This document shows positions 34,843-43,447 of a stretch of DNA of 64,000 nucleotides, one piece after another. The position numbers and the translations under genes are program-made. Numbering within the stretch: position 1 is the stretch's first letter; the number at the start of each line of letters is the position of its first letter. The notes beneath the pieces were generated by a model. It was not told the origin of the DNA. It saw only the letters and a program-made list of their open reading frames with translations, and searched no databases. Source of the stretch: JAOSJT01 sp035362335 (lineage in GTDB: Bacteria > Bacteroidota > Ignavibacteria > SZUA-365); contig DAOSDL010000008.1 of NCBI GenBank assembly GCA_035362335.1, positions 1-64,000 of the forward strand. The letters run 5' to 3'.

Positions 34843-36309
34843 GTGTCGACCCCCGTACAGGAACTGCAACCCGCCATTCTCTGGAAGCATTTCTACGGAC
34901 TGACCACCGTGCCGCGTCCGTCCAAGAAAGAGGAGAAAATCCTCGCCTATCTCAAGAAGCTCATCGGCGATCTCGGATACAGCTACGAACAGGATGACAC
35001 CGGAAACCTTGTCGTCCGCAAACCCGCCACACCCGGTTACGAGCACGCTCCTGTGACGTTGATTCAGGGACACGTCGATATGGTGTGTGAAAAGAACAAG
35101 GGCACCGATCACGATTTCGACAACGATCCCATCGCCGCCTATGTGGATGGCGACTGGGTGCGTGCGAAGGGCACCACGCTGGGCGCCGACAACGGTATCG
35201 GCGTCGCCGCCGGTCTCGCCGTGCTCGAAGCCAAGGATATTGTGCATCCGCCCATGGAATTCCTCTTCACCGTGGATGAAGAAACCGGCCTCACCGGCGC
35301 CAAAGGCCTCAAGTCCGGCTTCCTGAACGCCAGCATCATGCTGAATCTCGATTCCGAGGAAGACGGCGCCCTGTACGTCGGTTGCTCCGGCGGCATGGAT
35401 ACAGCGGGCATTCTCCGTTTCGGCAATGTGGCCGCTCCCGCCACGCACAGCGCCGTCGAAATTATGATCAGCGGTCTCAAGGGTGGACACTCGGGCCTGG
35501 ATATTCACACCGGTCGCGGCAATGCCATCAAATTCCTCGCCCGCGTGCTGCGCGCACTCACAAGCAAATACCCCACGGCGCAGCTCTCCACCATCGCCGG
35601 CGGCAGCAAGCGCAACGCCATTCCCCGCGAAGCCGAATGCGTGCTGTATGTGCCGTCCACGGAATTGCCCGCGGTGCTCTCCGAGATCGAGGCCTTCACT
35701 GCGCTGTTCCTCAAGGAAATCCACACCGTCGAGCCCGACCTCGCCGTGACTGCCAAAGCCGTGGATGGTTCCGGTATGGTGATCGAACGCGCACTGTTTG
35801 AAAAACTTGTGAACGTGCTCATGGCCCTGCCGCATGGCGTGCTGAAAATGAGTGCGGACATCCCCGGCCTCGTCGAAACTTCCACCAATCTCGCCACCGT
35901 CGTCATGGCGGGCGACACCATCACCATCGGTACCAGCCAACGCAGCTCCGTGGAAAGCGAGAAGGAGGAAGCGGTAGACATGGTGGGCTCCGTGCTGCAC
36001 CTCGCGGGCCTCGAAGTGGTGTTCGGCGATGGTTACCCCGGCTGGCAGCCCAACTTGCAGTCGCAGGCGTTGCTGCATGTGAGCCAGGCGCACAAGGAAC
36101 TCTTCGGGCACGATCCGGAAATCAAGGCCATCCACGCAGGTCTGGAATGTGGCCTCATCGGCGAAGTGTATCCGAGCATGGACATGATCTCCTTTGGTCC
36201 GACCATCATGGGCGCACACAGCCCCGACGAATGCCTCAACATCCCCACGACGGCGAAGTTCTGGCAACTCGTCACCAAGACGCTGGAAAACATCGCGAAG
36301 AGCGCCTGA
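34843..36309 (+). CDS. pepD: Aminoacyl-histidine dipeptidase (M20C, PepD)
   Basis: A 488-residue cytosolic metallopeptidase cleaving Xaa-His and other dipeptides. Metal and catalytic motifs of the di-zinc M20 fold are all visible: IQGHVDMVCEK (about 74-84), GTTLGADNGIGVAAGLA, VDEETGLTGAKGL and NLDSEEDGALYVG. The lid/dimer domain includes GLKGGHSGLDIHTGRGNAIK. The C-terminal Zn ligand lies in IMGAHSPDECLNI. The start is GTG with AGGAGA 6-7 nt upstream. It stands alone and is followed by a strong terminator. Confidence 0.97.
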   Translation: MSTPVQELQPAILWKHFYGLTTVPRPSKKEEKILAYLKKLIGDLGYSYEQDDTGNLVVRKPATPGYEHAPVTLIQGHVDMVCEKNKGTDHDFDNDPIAAYVDGDWVRAKGTTLGADNGIGVAAGLAVLEAKDIVHPPMEFLFTVDEETGLTGAKGLKSGFLNASIMLNLDSEEDGALYVGCSGGMDTAGILRFGNVAAPATHSAVEIMISGLKGGHSGLDIHTGRGNAIKFLARVLRALTSKYPTAQLSTIAGGSKRNAIPREAECVLYVPSTELPAVLSEIEAFTALFLKEIHTVEPDLAVTAKAVDGSGMVIERALFEKLVNVLMALPHGVLKMSADIPGLVETSTNLATVVMAGDTITIGTSQRSSVESEKEEAVDMVGSVLHLAGLEVVFGDGYPGWQPNLQSQALLHVSQAHKELFGHDPEIKAIHAGLECGLIGEVYPSMDMISFGPTIMGAHSPDECLNIPTTAKFWQLVTKTLENIAKSA

Positions 36310-36343
36310 TTCCGCCGCCTTCTTCACCTGCTCCCAATCTGCC

Positions 36344-36382
36344 ACAACGCCCGCGCATGTACTGCCGCGGGCGTTGTGCTTT
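36344..36382 (+). terminator. Intrinsic terminator after pepD
   Basis: A perfect 12-bp stem, acaacgcccgcg / cgcgggcgttgt, with a 10-nt loop, followed by gctttt. It lies 35 nt past the stop codon. Confidence 0.88.
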
Positions 36383-36448
36383 TCACTGTTCAACAGTATT
36401 CACCACCATCGAGACAATCCCGGTCGAACGCACCCCCAACCCATCCTT

Positions 36449-36722
36449 CGCGCCTTCGCGTGAGCGAATTCACCTTCGCGCCTTCGCGCCTTCGCGTGAG
36501 CGAATTCACCTTCGCGCCTTCGCGTGAGCGAATTCACCTTCGCGCCTTCGCGCCTTCGCGTGANNNNNNNNNNNNNNNNNNNNNNNNNNNNNNNNNNNNN
36601 NNNNNNNNNNNNNNNNNNNNNNNNNNNNNNNNNNNNNNNNNNNNNNNNNNNNNNNNNNNNNNNACCTTCGCGCCTTCGCGCCTTCGCGTGAGCGAATTCA
36701 CCTTCGCGCCTTCGCGTGCGTG
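36449..36722. repeat. Nested tandem repeat ccttcgcg / 28-mer, with assembly gap
   Basis: Tandem units of about 28 bp (ttcgcgccttcgcgtgagcg followed by aattcacc), in which the octamer ttcgcgcc is itself present once or twice. At least six units are visible on the two sides of a 100-N gap. There are no unique spacers, so it is not a CRISPR array. Frames through it encode only a monotonous repeat. Confidence 0.9.
36564..36663. other. Assembly gap (100 N) within the tandem repeat
   Basis: A 100-N scaffold join inside the repeat. The true repeat number is unknown, and the repeat itself probably broke the assembly. Confidence 0.98.
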
Positions 36723-36723
36723 T

Positions 36724-37248
36724 TCACCGCGTTCGGCCGCAAATCGTCCGCACCAGCCCCGTGGGCCATGAGGTGACATCCTCCAGGCGCAACGCCAACT
36801 CCGGGTAGGGACCATCGAACAGCGGAATACCTTTGCCCAACAGCACGGGCACGGTGAAAATGTGGAATTCGTCCACCAGATCGTGATCGAGAAAACTGGC
36901 GATGAGTTCTCCGCCACCCACCAGCCAGAGGTGCTTGCCCTCCTCTCGCCGGAGCTTGCCGATAAGTTCGGCGGGGTCCTCGTCGGTAAAGCGGACGTAC
37001 TCATCCAATTCTCCGGCCCGCTTGCGCGAAAATACAATTCCCTGCATTCCCGCATACGGATAGTCGCCGAATCCCCGCACCTGCTCATACGTGGTGCGGC
37101 CCATCAGCACCGTATCAATGCGACCGAGCAATTCATCGTAACCATAGTCGAAATCCGCCGTGGGGTCGGGCAGCCAATCGATGGACCCGTCCTGGCGCGC
37201 GATATATCCATCGAGGCTGGCCGCGATGTACAGAATGACCTTGCGCAT
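36724..37248 (-). CDS. RibD C-terminal/dihydrofolate reductase-like protein
   Basis: A 174-residue single-domain protein of the RibD_C/DHFR-like family. The N-terminal strand VILYIAASLDGYIARQDGS, VLMGRTTYEQV, VFSRKRAG and the NADPH-binding WLVGGGELIASFL are all present, with the late IFTVPVLLGKGIPLF. Members are probable NADPH reductases of unknown substrate, often called YyaP/YwjB-like. There is no folate or riboflavin gene nearby to suggest a role. I chose the ATG at 37248, which has GGAG 6 nt upstream. It ends against the tandem repeat. Confidence 0.85.
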   Translation of the reverse strand: MRKVILYIAASLDGYIARQDGSIDWLPDPTADFDYGYDELLGRIDTVLMGRTTYEQVRGFGDYPYAGMQGIVFSRKRAGELDEYVRFTDEDPAELIGKLRREEGKHLWLVGGGELIASFLDHDLVDEFHIFTVPVLLGKGIPLFDGPYPELALRLEDVTSWPTGLVRTICGRTR

Positions 37249-37359
37249 GCATCGCTCCATTGTTGTGATCCTTTTCTCCAAGATACACATCCCGGGGATT
37301 TTGCCAGCGCATGTGTGTGGCGGTTTTCCTTCGCACTCAGGCATGCAGCCGGGCCTTCG

Positions 37360-37388
37360 TTGCTCCTTCCTCCCGCAACAACTATCTT
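37360..37388 (+). promoter_or_regulatory. Candidate promoter of hutH
   Basis: TTGCTC, 17-nt spacer, TATCTT, about 37 nt before the hutH start codon. It is consistent in shape with the secD and groES sites. Confidence 0.55.
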
Positions 37389-37424
37389 GCTGCTCATATT
37401 CGTTTTCTGTAGTTGGAGGTCTGT

Positions 37425-38939
37425 ATGTCCATAGTGCTTGACGGATCGAATCTTACCGTGGAAACCCTCGTGCGCATCGCACGGAATGGTGAAACAGTGT
37501 CCCTGCATCCCGACGCGTTGGAGCGCATCAAGGTCTGCCGCGCCATGCTGGAGGAGAAAATCTCCCAGCATGAAATCATGTACGGGGTGAACACGGGCAT
37601 CGGGGAGTTTTCCGAGGTGGTGCTCAACGACGAGCAGGTGATGGAGTTCCAGAAGTATTTGATCTACAATCACTCGGCGGGCATAGGCGACCCGGCGCCG
37701 ATCGAATACGTGCGGGGTGCGATGGCGGCGCGCATCAATGTGCATGCGCATGGCAACTCGGGTTGCCGTCCGGAGATTACCCTCACGCTGGTGGATTTGC
37801 TCAACAAAGGTGTGACACCGGTGGTGTGTCAAAAGGGATCGGTGGGCGCCTGCGGCGATCTTGCCCCCATGTCGCAAATCGCCCTGCTGATGATGGGCGA
37901 AGGTGAGGCATGGTACGAGGGACGCCGCATGCCAGCACGCGAGGCCATGGACGCGGCCGGTATTCCCGTGCCGGGCTTGCAGGCGCGCGACGGCCTCGCC
38001 ACGATCAACGGCTCCAATCTGCTCACGGCCATGAGCGCCATCCATTTGTACGACATCGACCGCTGGCTGCGTCAGGCCGAAATCGCCGCCGCCATGTCGC
38101 TCGAAGCGCTGCTCGCCAACCTCAAGCCCTACGACACGCGTCTGCACGAACTCCGCGGCTTCGCGGGAGCAGTGCGTAGCGCGGCAGCCATCGCATCGTA
38201 CATCAAGGGCAGCGATTTGCAGACCGGGAAAATGAAGGTGAAGGTGCAAGATGCCTACTCCATGCGCTCCACGCCGCAAGTGATCGGCGCGGCGCATGAC
38301 GCGGTGGCGTACGCGAAGAGTCAGGTGGAAATCGAACTCAATGGCGTGGGCGACAATCCCATTTTTCTCCCCGAGGCCCGGCTCACGCTCACCGGTGCGA
38401 ATTTCCAGGGCACACCCGTGGCGCTGCCCATGGACATGGTGGGTGCCGCGGTGACCATGGTCAGCGTGCTGTCCGAGCGACGCCTCAACCGCCTGCTCAA
38501 TCCCGCGCTCAGCGTGGGCTTGCCGTCCTTTCTCACCAAAGGCGCGGGCATGTTCTCCGGCATGATGCTGAGCCAATACACCGCGGATTCGCTCATAGTG
38601 GAGCAACGCATCCTCTCCATGCCCGCGTCGATTCAGTCCATCCCCGCCGCGGCGGATCAGGAGGACTTCGTGTCCATGGGCATGAACACTGCGATCAAGA
38701 ACGCGCAAATTCTCGACAACGCCCATGGCGTGCTCGGCATCGAGTTCATGGCGGCGGCGCAGGCGTTGGATTTCCGCAATTTCACCAACGGCGTGGGCGT
38801 GATGCGCGCGCGCGAAGTGGTGCGCCGTCATATCGACCATCTGGACATCGACCGTCCCCTCTACCCCGACCACACCACCATGCAGCAGGTCGTCAAGAGT
38901 TGCGAAATTCTCGAAGCAGTGTTGGAGGTGCTGGGATAG
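37425..38939 (+). CDS. hutH: Histidine/aromatic amino acid ammonia-lyase, Ala-Cys-Gly MIO motif
   Basis: A 504-residue MIO-type lyase; the hut reading is elimination of ammonia from histidine to give urocanate. YGVNTGIGEF carries the catalytic Tyr. The cofactor motif is GSVGACGDLAPMS; the usual triad is Ala-Ser-Gly, here Ala-Cys-Gly. NGSNLLTA replaces the NGTQ typical of characterised HutH, and NHSAG sits at the selectivity position. ADQEDFVSMG retains the C-terminal acid motif. Specificity is therefore open (His, Phe or Tyr), but a urocanate hydratase gene 5 kb away favours histidine. The start at 37425 has GGAGG 6 nt upstream. Confidence 0.85.
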   Translation: MSIVLDGSNLTVETLVRIARNGETVSLHPDALERIKVCRAMLEEKISQHEIMYGVNTGIGEFSEVVLNDEQVMEFQKYLIYNHSAGIGDPAPIEYVRGAMAARINVHAHGNSGCRPEITLTLVDLLNKGVTPVVCQKGSVGACGDLAPMSQIALLMMGEGEAWYEGRRMPAREAMDAAGIPVPGLQARDGLATINGSNLLTAMSAIHLYDIDRWLRQAEIAAAMSLEALLANLKPYDTRLHELRGFAGAVRSAAAIASYIKGSDLQTGKMKVKVQDAYSMRSTPQVIGAAHDAVAYAKSQVEIELNGVGDNPIFLPEARLTLTGANFQGTPVALPMDMVGAAVTMVSVLSERRLNRLLNPALSVGLPSFLTKGAGMFSGMMLSQYTADSLIVEQRILSMPASIQSIPAAADQEDFVSMGMNTAIKNAQILDNAHGVLGIEFMAAAQALDFRNFTNGVGVMRAREVVRRHIDHLDIDRPLYPDHTTMQQVVKSCEILEAVLEVLG

Positions 38940-38971
38940 TCCGGCGCGGGACGCAATAACGGTCAGTGAAG

Positions 38972-39240
38972 AAGGTGAAAAGGAGTGCCGTGTGCGATAA
39001 CTTCCTCGGCTGTCCCTCCTTTTCACCTTTTTCGTTGCTCCCGAATGGACAAGGTGAAAAAGTGCACTGTTTGCGGAAGTTTTCTCGGTCGGCCTTTTCA
39101 CCTTTTTTCTCTTTTTCCCGAAAGGAAGGGTGAAAAAGAACAATGGTAAAAAGGATCGCTGTATGCGGATTCCTCCTGGTTGCAGAATTCTCCTGAGACG
39201 TCCCTCCCTTTCGCCATTGTACTTTTTTACCATTTCCTTC
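38972..39240. repeat. Three tandem palindromic elements downstream of hutH
   Basis: Copy 1: arms aaggtgaaaaggag (38972-38985) and ctccttttcacctt (39016-39029), a perfect 14-bp inverted repeat followed by tttcg. Copy 2: arms aaggtgaaaa (39051-39060) and ttttcacctt (39095-39104). Copy 3: longer imperfect arms of about 35 bp (39121-39157 and 39202-39240). The cores are related (tgccgtgtgcgataacttcc, tgcactgtttgcggaagttt, tcgctgtatgcggattcctc). Copy 1 could also terminate hutH. No ORF. Confidence 0.8.
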
Positions 39241-39317
39241 TCACGCGAGAACAGTCCGAATAGTCACAATCACTGCTCGCCTGTCACGCCAGGCGGATCA
39301 AGCAACGCAGGACCACA

Positions 39318-39746
39318 ATGAACACCCCACTGCACATCACCGTCACCTCCACCAACGAACGCATGGCCTTCAGCGGACAGGCCGGAGATTTTCCGCCCAT
39401 CGCTCTCGACTATATCCCGCCACACGGCGATGGAACGGGATACATGCCGTTGCAACTGTTGCTCATCAGTCTGGCCACCTGTACCGCCAGCGCGGTGCAG
39501 GCACTGTTGCGCCGCATGGGACGCAACGCTCCGCACTGCACGGTGCAGGCCGAAGGCGTGCGACGCGACACGCATCCGATGGCTTTCACCCATATCACCC
39601 TGCGCTTCCACTTCACCGCCTGTGACGCGACGATGGAAGATGTCGCCAGAGCTCTGCAACTCTCCGAGCAAAGCATCTGTCCGGTCTGGTCCATGCTCAA
39701 AGGCAATGTGGACATCGCGACCGAAGTGACCATCGACGCGCCGTAA
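39318..39746 (+). CDS. OsmC-family protein
   Basis: A 142-residue OsmC/Ohr-fold protein. Family members reduce organic hydroperoxides using two cysteines. Candidate Cys residues are in LATCTASAVQ (about 57) and QSICPVWSML (about 122), the usual pair. The N-terminal strand ITVTSTNERMAFSG and a central PLQLLLISLATC helix are typical of the YhfA-like branch, in which peroxidase function is less certain. It appears monocistronic, or linked to the next gene 63 nt downstream. Confidence 0.88.
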   Translation: MNTPLHITVTSTNERMAFSGQAGDFPPIALDYIPPHGDGTGYMPLQLLLISLATCTASAVQALLRRMGRNAPHCTVQAEGVRRDTHPMAFTHITLRFHFTACDATMEDVARALQLSEQSICPVWSMLKGNVDIATEVTIDAP

Positions 39747-39809
39747 TCGCCATGGCATCGCAGCACGACTCCGCAACGATGATGGAACGCCTCTTACGCG
39801 GCGGCGACC

Positions 39810-40733
39810 ATGTCTGAGCGCTGGCGCAATCGCATCGGTTGGCTCGCCGTGCTCAGCAGCACGGCAATTGCCGGCCTGTGGGCCTTCTGGGGCGGCATCG
39901 AAAATTTCCACGAAGGCTGGTATCACGCACCGCTGTGGCGCAACATCGGCATGATGTTCGGTCAATACCTCATGCCCGCGCTGCTGTTCATTGGTATGAG
40001 TGCGACGGCCTTGCGTCTGCCCCGCGTGGGAGGGCTGCTGCATGTGGCGGCCGCGGTATTCGTGGCGTGGTTTTTTCGCGGTGCGACTGTAGTGGTGGTG
40101 TACGGCTTCTTAGTCACGCCGCTGCTGCTCATGGCTGCGGCATACGCCTTCGGACGCCCGCGACCCCGACGCTGGGCGTATCGCATCGCCATCGGTGTGC
40201 CGCTGTTGGTGATGATCGCCTCCGCCGCCGAACCCGCGTGGCGCGTGGCGCATCGCGTCGATGATGGATTGCGCGGCGAGCGGCGCATCACACAGAATGG
40301 CATCGATTTGCTCTGGGCTCCTGCCGGACCCGGCTGGCCGGATGACGGTGTGAGCTGGCATGAGGCCCGTCGACGCTGTGCGCATCTCTCCCTCGACGGG
40401 ACGCGCCTCGAGGACACGGCGCGTCACTACTGGCGGCTGCCGGGCATCGACGAAGCGGTGCGCTCAATGCAGCGTGCCGGGTACAACAGCGGCGGGCGCT
40501 GGCAGGCCAACGACAATACGGTGCGCTATGAACGCACGCCGGACAAGGAAACCCCGCTCTGGAATCCACGCGGCAAGGTGATTTACTGGTGGACGGCCAA
40601 CGAAGTGGACTCCGCCAACGCGTGGATCATCGTGTATGATGGAAAAATCTGGCCGAGACCCAAGCGCGCCTACTGGGGCTATCTCGGTTTCCGCGCGGTA
40701 CGCAGTCCCGACTCCACCGTGGCGGCTCGGTGA
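39810..40733 (+). CDS. Membrane protein with C-terminal Lcl/DUF1566-like domain
   Basis: A 307-residue protein. About five hydrophobic segments lie in residues 10-145 (WLAVLSSTAIAGLWAFWG; YLMPALLFIGMSATAL; LHVAAAVFVAWFF; VVVVYGFLVTPLLLMAAAYA; IAIGVPLLVMIASAA). After them is an extracytoplasmic domain (about 160-300) with SWHEARRRCAHLSLDG, YWRLPGIDEAVRSM, WWTANEVDSANAWIIVYDG and GFRAVR, the order seen in DUF1566/Lcl C-type lectin-fold domains. I know of no function. A membrane anchor in place of a secretion signal is unusual for this domain. Confidence 0.8.
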   Translation: MSERWRNRIGWLAVLSSTAIAGLWAFWGGIENFHEGWYHAPLWRNIGMMFGQYLMPALLFIGMSATALRLPRVGGLLHVAAAVFVAWFFRGATVVVVYGFLVTPLLLMAAAYAFGRPRPRRWAYRIAIGVPLLVMIASAAEPAWRVAHRVDDGLRGERRITQNGIDLLWAPAGPGWPDDGVSWHEARRRCAHLSLDGTRLEDTARHYWRLPGIDEAVRSMQRAGYNSGGRWQANDNTVRYERTPDKETPLWNPRGKVIYWWTANEVDSANAWIIVYDGKIWPRPKRAYWGYLGFRAVRSPDSTVAAR

Positions 40734-40786
40734 GTATCGCTCCCTGCACAGCCATGGTTCATCCTGCGTACTTCGGACGACCGCCA

Positions 40787-41536
40787 TCATTCCATCGTGA
40801 AATCTTCCTCGCGCAGTGCCCGCAAGGCGGTGATTGCCGAACGCGGGTCATGCACGCCTAGCCATGCGGCGCGGCGTTGTGTGCGTCGATCCACCTGCTC
40901 ACACAATGTGCGCCGTGCCTGCTCGTCGCCGGCATGCAATAATCGGAGCGCATCATCCCATACCTCGTCCCGCCAGCGCGTGAGCAAGGTCGAAGTCACG
41001 TGCTCGTCCATGCGACCCAGCACCACATCCACCACCGCCATCGACGGCATGGCTTCTTCGAGCACCTCATCCTGCACCGCGTCGATGGTGCGGGCAATCA
41101 CCTCGTTCACCAGGCAGTAATCCGCGTGACGCGACTTCCGGATGTTATCAGATAGCTGTGCCCATTCAGGCCGCAGCAATTCCTCGAGTGTGAGAACGAG
41201 GTCGTAATTGATATGCGCATTCACGCCGAGCAACAATAATTGCAGCGCCGAAACCTCCCCCGCGCTCGCGGCGTCGTGCGCGATGCGCCAGGCGGGTGCA
41301 AGCCCCGCGCCGCGCCGCTCATAGTCGGCGAGTGCAGCGAAGTAATATTCCGCGAAGCGTTGCAACAGCGTGCGCACCCAGGCCGCGTCGCGGAATTCCC
41401 CCGCGTCGATGGAGCGCAGCATGTTGCGCGTCATCATGCTGTAGCATCCGAGAAACACCGCGCGGCGATCGCCGCTCTCGCGCCACGAGCGCAGTGTTTC
41501 GCTCATCATTGTCACCACATCGTTGTTGTCTTCCAC
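40787..41536 (-). CDS. DUF5995-family protein
   Basis: A 249-residue, mostly helical soluble protein. The block LQLLLLGVNAHINYDLVLTL (about 99-118) with following HADYCLVNEVIARTIDAVQD is the hallmark of DUF5995, a family with no known activity. His and Asn residues in GVNAHINYDL are candidates for a site. There is no signal peptide. It is divergent from the K+ channel gene and convergent with the Lcl-domain gene. Confidence 0.82.
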   Translation of the reverse strand: MEDNNDVVTMMSETLRSWRESGDRRAVFLGCYSMMTRNMLRSIDAGEFRDAAWVRTLLQRFAEYYFAALADYERRGAGLAPAWRIAHDAASAGEVSALQLLLLGVNAHINYDLVLTLEELLRPEWAQLSDNIRKSRHADYCLVNEVIARTIDAVQDEVLEEAMPSMAVVDVVLGRMDEHVTSTLLTRWRDEVWDDALRLLHAGDEQARRTLCEQVDRRTQRRAAWLGVHDPRSAITALRALREEDFTME

Positions 41537-41761
41537 TCTAACCCGCTATGTGAAATTCCGGGAATCCCCTTACGCAGTATCGCAGCATCGAAGGTGGCGA
41601 CGCGATGCGTACGGAAAGGGCGAATTGTGCTGTGAATCTGAACGATACAAGATGCGAATACGCGGGTTGAAATGGAAACGCGGACTGAGGTTTGCGAACT
41701 GCCCTGAGTTTCCTACCTTCAACCAAGCTCGCGGGTGATCACCATCACAGGACGGCGATTC

Positions 41762-43447
41762 ATGAAGTTCATTCCTTCGCAGTTGATGTTTTTTCTCCAG
41801 AACAGCGGTGCGCGACGTAATCTGCGTGCCCTGTTGCGCTTCATCGCCATTCTGACCGTCATGGTCGTGGCGTACAGTGTGCTGTTCCATTACATCATGG
41901 CTGCCGAAGGACGCGAGCACAGTTGGGTGACAGGTTTTTACTGGACGCTCACGGTAATGAGCACGCTGGGCTTCGGCGACATCACGTTTCACAGCGACCT
42001 CGGTCGCATCTTTTCCATCGTGGTGCTGTTCTCGGGCGTCGTATTCCTTCTCATCCTCCTGCCTTTCACCTTCATCCAGTTTTTTTATGCGCCCTGGCTT
42101 GAGGCGCAGAGCCGCGCCCGCGCCCCGAGGGAATTGCCTGCGGAAATTCGTGGACACGTACTGCTCACCACCGTTGATCCGGTGAGTCTGAGTCTGATCG
42201 AGAAACTCCGACGCTTCAACACACCCTACGCGGTGCTGGTGGAGGATTTGCAACGCGCGCTGGAATTGAGCGACGCCGACATCACCGTGGTACTGGGCGA
42301 GCGCGACAATCCGGACACGTATCAACGTCTGCGAGTGCACCGTGCTGCACTGGTCGTGGCCAACGGCAGGGACGAAGACAACACCAACATCGTGTACACT
42401 GTGCGCGAATTGACCCCCGAAGTACCGATCATTTCCACGGCCGACTCGCCGGATTCGCTCGATATTCTCAAGCTCGCCGGAAGCAATCATGTGCTGCAAC
42501 TCGCCGATATGCTGGGTCGCGCACTCGCGCGGCGCGCGGTGGGAGGAGACGCACAGGCGAATATCATCGGTCGCTTCGATCAGCTCGTCATCGCCGAGGC
42601 CTCGGTACATGGAACGCCACTCGTCGGAATGTCACTGCGCGAAAGCCGCATACGCGAGAATCTCGGCGTCAGCGTCGTCGGCGTGTGGGACCGCGGCGCG
42701 TTCCGCCTGCCGGATGCGGACACCCGCATAAACGAAACCACTGTGCTCGTACTCGCCGGGAGCGAGCAGCAGCTGGCACGATACGACGAGCACATGTGCA
42801 TTTACAATCCCCAGGATGCTTTCGCGATCATCCTTGGAGGCGGACGCGTTGGTCGTGCCGCTTCACGCGGCTTCGACGAACGGGGATTGGCTCATGTGAT
42901 TGTGGAACGCGACTCCGCCGAGCAGCGGGAGGGACACAGCTACATCACCGGTTCCGCTGCCGACATCGACACTCTGCGGCGCGCAGGCATCGAGCAAGCA
43001 TCCACCATCATTGTCACGACACAGAACGACGACACCAATATCTACCTCACCATCTACTGTCGGCGTTTGCGGCCCGATGTGCACATCATCAGCCGCGCCA
43101 CACTCGAGCGCAACATCTCCACACTGCATCGAGCAGGCGCCGACTTGGTCATGTCCTACGCCTCGCTTGGCTCCAACGCCATCCTGAACTTCCTGCAGAA
43201 AAACCGCGTGATGATGCTCGCCGAGGGATTGGACATCATCCGCGTATCCGTACCAGCTTCGCTGCGCGGCACCACACTGCGCGAAAGCGGGATTCGCCAG
43301 CGCAGCGGTTGCAGTGTCGTGGCTATCAGCAGCAACGGCGTGATGCTCGCCAATCCCGATCCCTCCACAGCGCTCGACGCCGGCATGGAATTGTTACTCA
43401 TCGGCACCGTCGATTCAGAGCGCACGTTCTTCGAAGAATTTGGTTGA
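41762..43447 (+). CDS. Potassium channel with two RCK (TrkA-N/C) modules
   Basis: A 561-residue protein. It has TM1 (about 24-46), a pore helix and selectivity filter TLGFGDI (about 68-74), and TM2 (about 82-105), a two-TM channel. Two tandem regulatory units follow. RCK1 starts IRGHVLLTTVDPVSL and lacks the GxGxxG loop. RCK2 starts AFAIILGGGRVGRAASRGF with an intact loop, and TIIVTTQNDDTNIYLT is its second motif. TrkA-C-like segments follow each. The filter has Phe where KcsA has Tyr (TLGFGD), which still fits K+. I chose the ATG at 41762 because AGGA lies 9 nt upstream. Confidence 0.9.
   Translation: MKFIPSQLMFFLQNSGARRNLRALLRFIAILTVMVVAYSVLFHYIMAAEGREHSWVTGFYWTLTVMSTLGFGDITFHSDLGRIFSIVVLFSGVVFLLILLPFTFIQFFYAPWLEAQSRARAPRELPAEIRGHVLLTTVDPVSLSLIEKLRRFNTPYAVLVEDLQRALELSDADITVVLGERDNPDTYQRLRVHRAALVVANGRDEDNTNIVYTVRELTPEVPIISTADSPDSLDILKLAGSNHVLQLADMLGRALARRAVGGDAQANIIGRFDQLVIAEASVHGTPLVGMSLRESRIRENLGVSVVGVWDRGAFRLPDADTRINETTVLVLAGSEQQLARYDEHMCIYNPQDAFAIILGGGRVGRAASRGFDERGLAHVIVERDSAEQREGHSYITGSAADIDTLRRAGIEQASTIIVTTQNDDTNIYLTIYCRRLRPDVHIISRATLERNISTLHRAGADLVMSYASLGSNAILNFLQKNRVMMLAEGLDIIRVSVPASLRGTTLRESGIRQRSGCSVVAISSNGVMLANPDPSTALDAGMELLLIGTVDSERTFFEEFG

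Noticed and set aside
34822..36393. 523-codon minus-strand frame opposite pepD
   Set aside because: His/Gly-rich antisense frame with no domain; pepD has all M20C metal motifs.
36449..36722. Possible CRISPR array
   Set aside because: Units follow each other without unique spacers, and the unit itself is built from an 8-bp subrepeat. No cas genes in the window.
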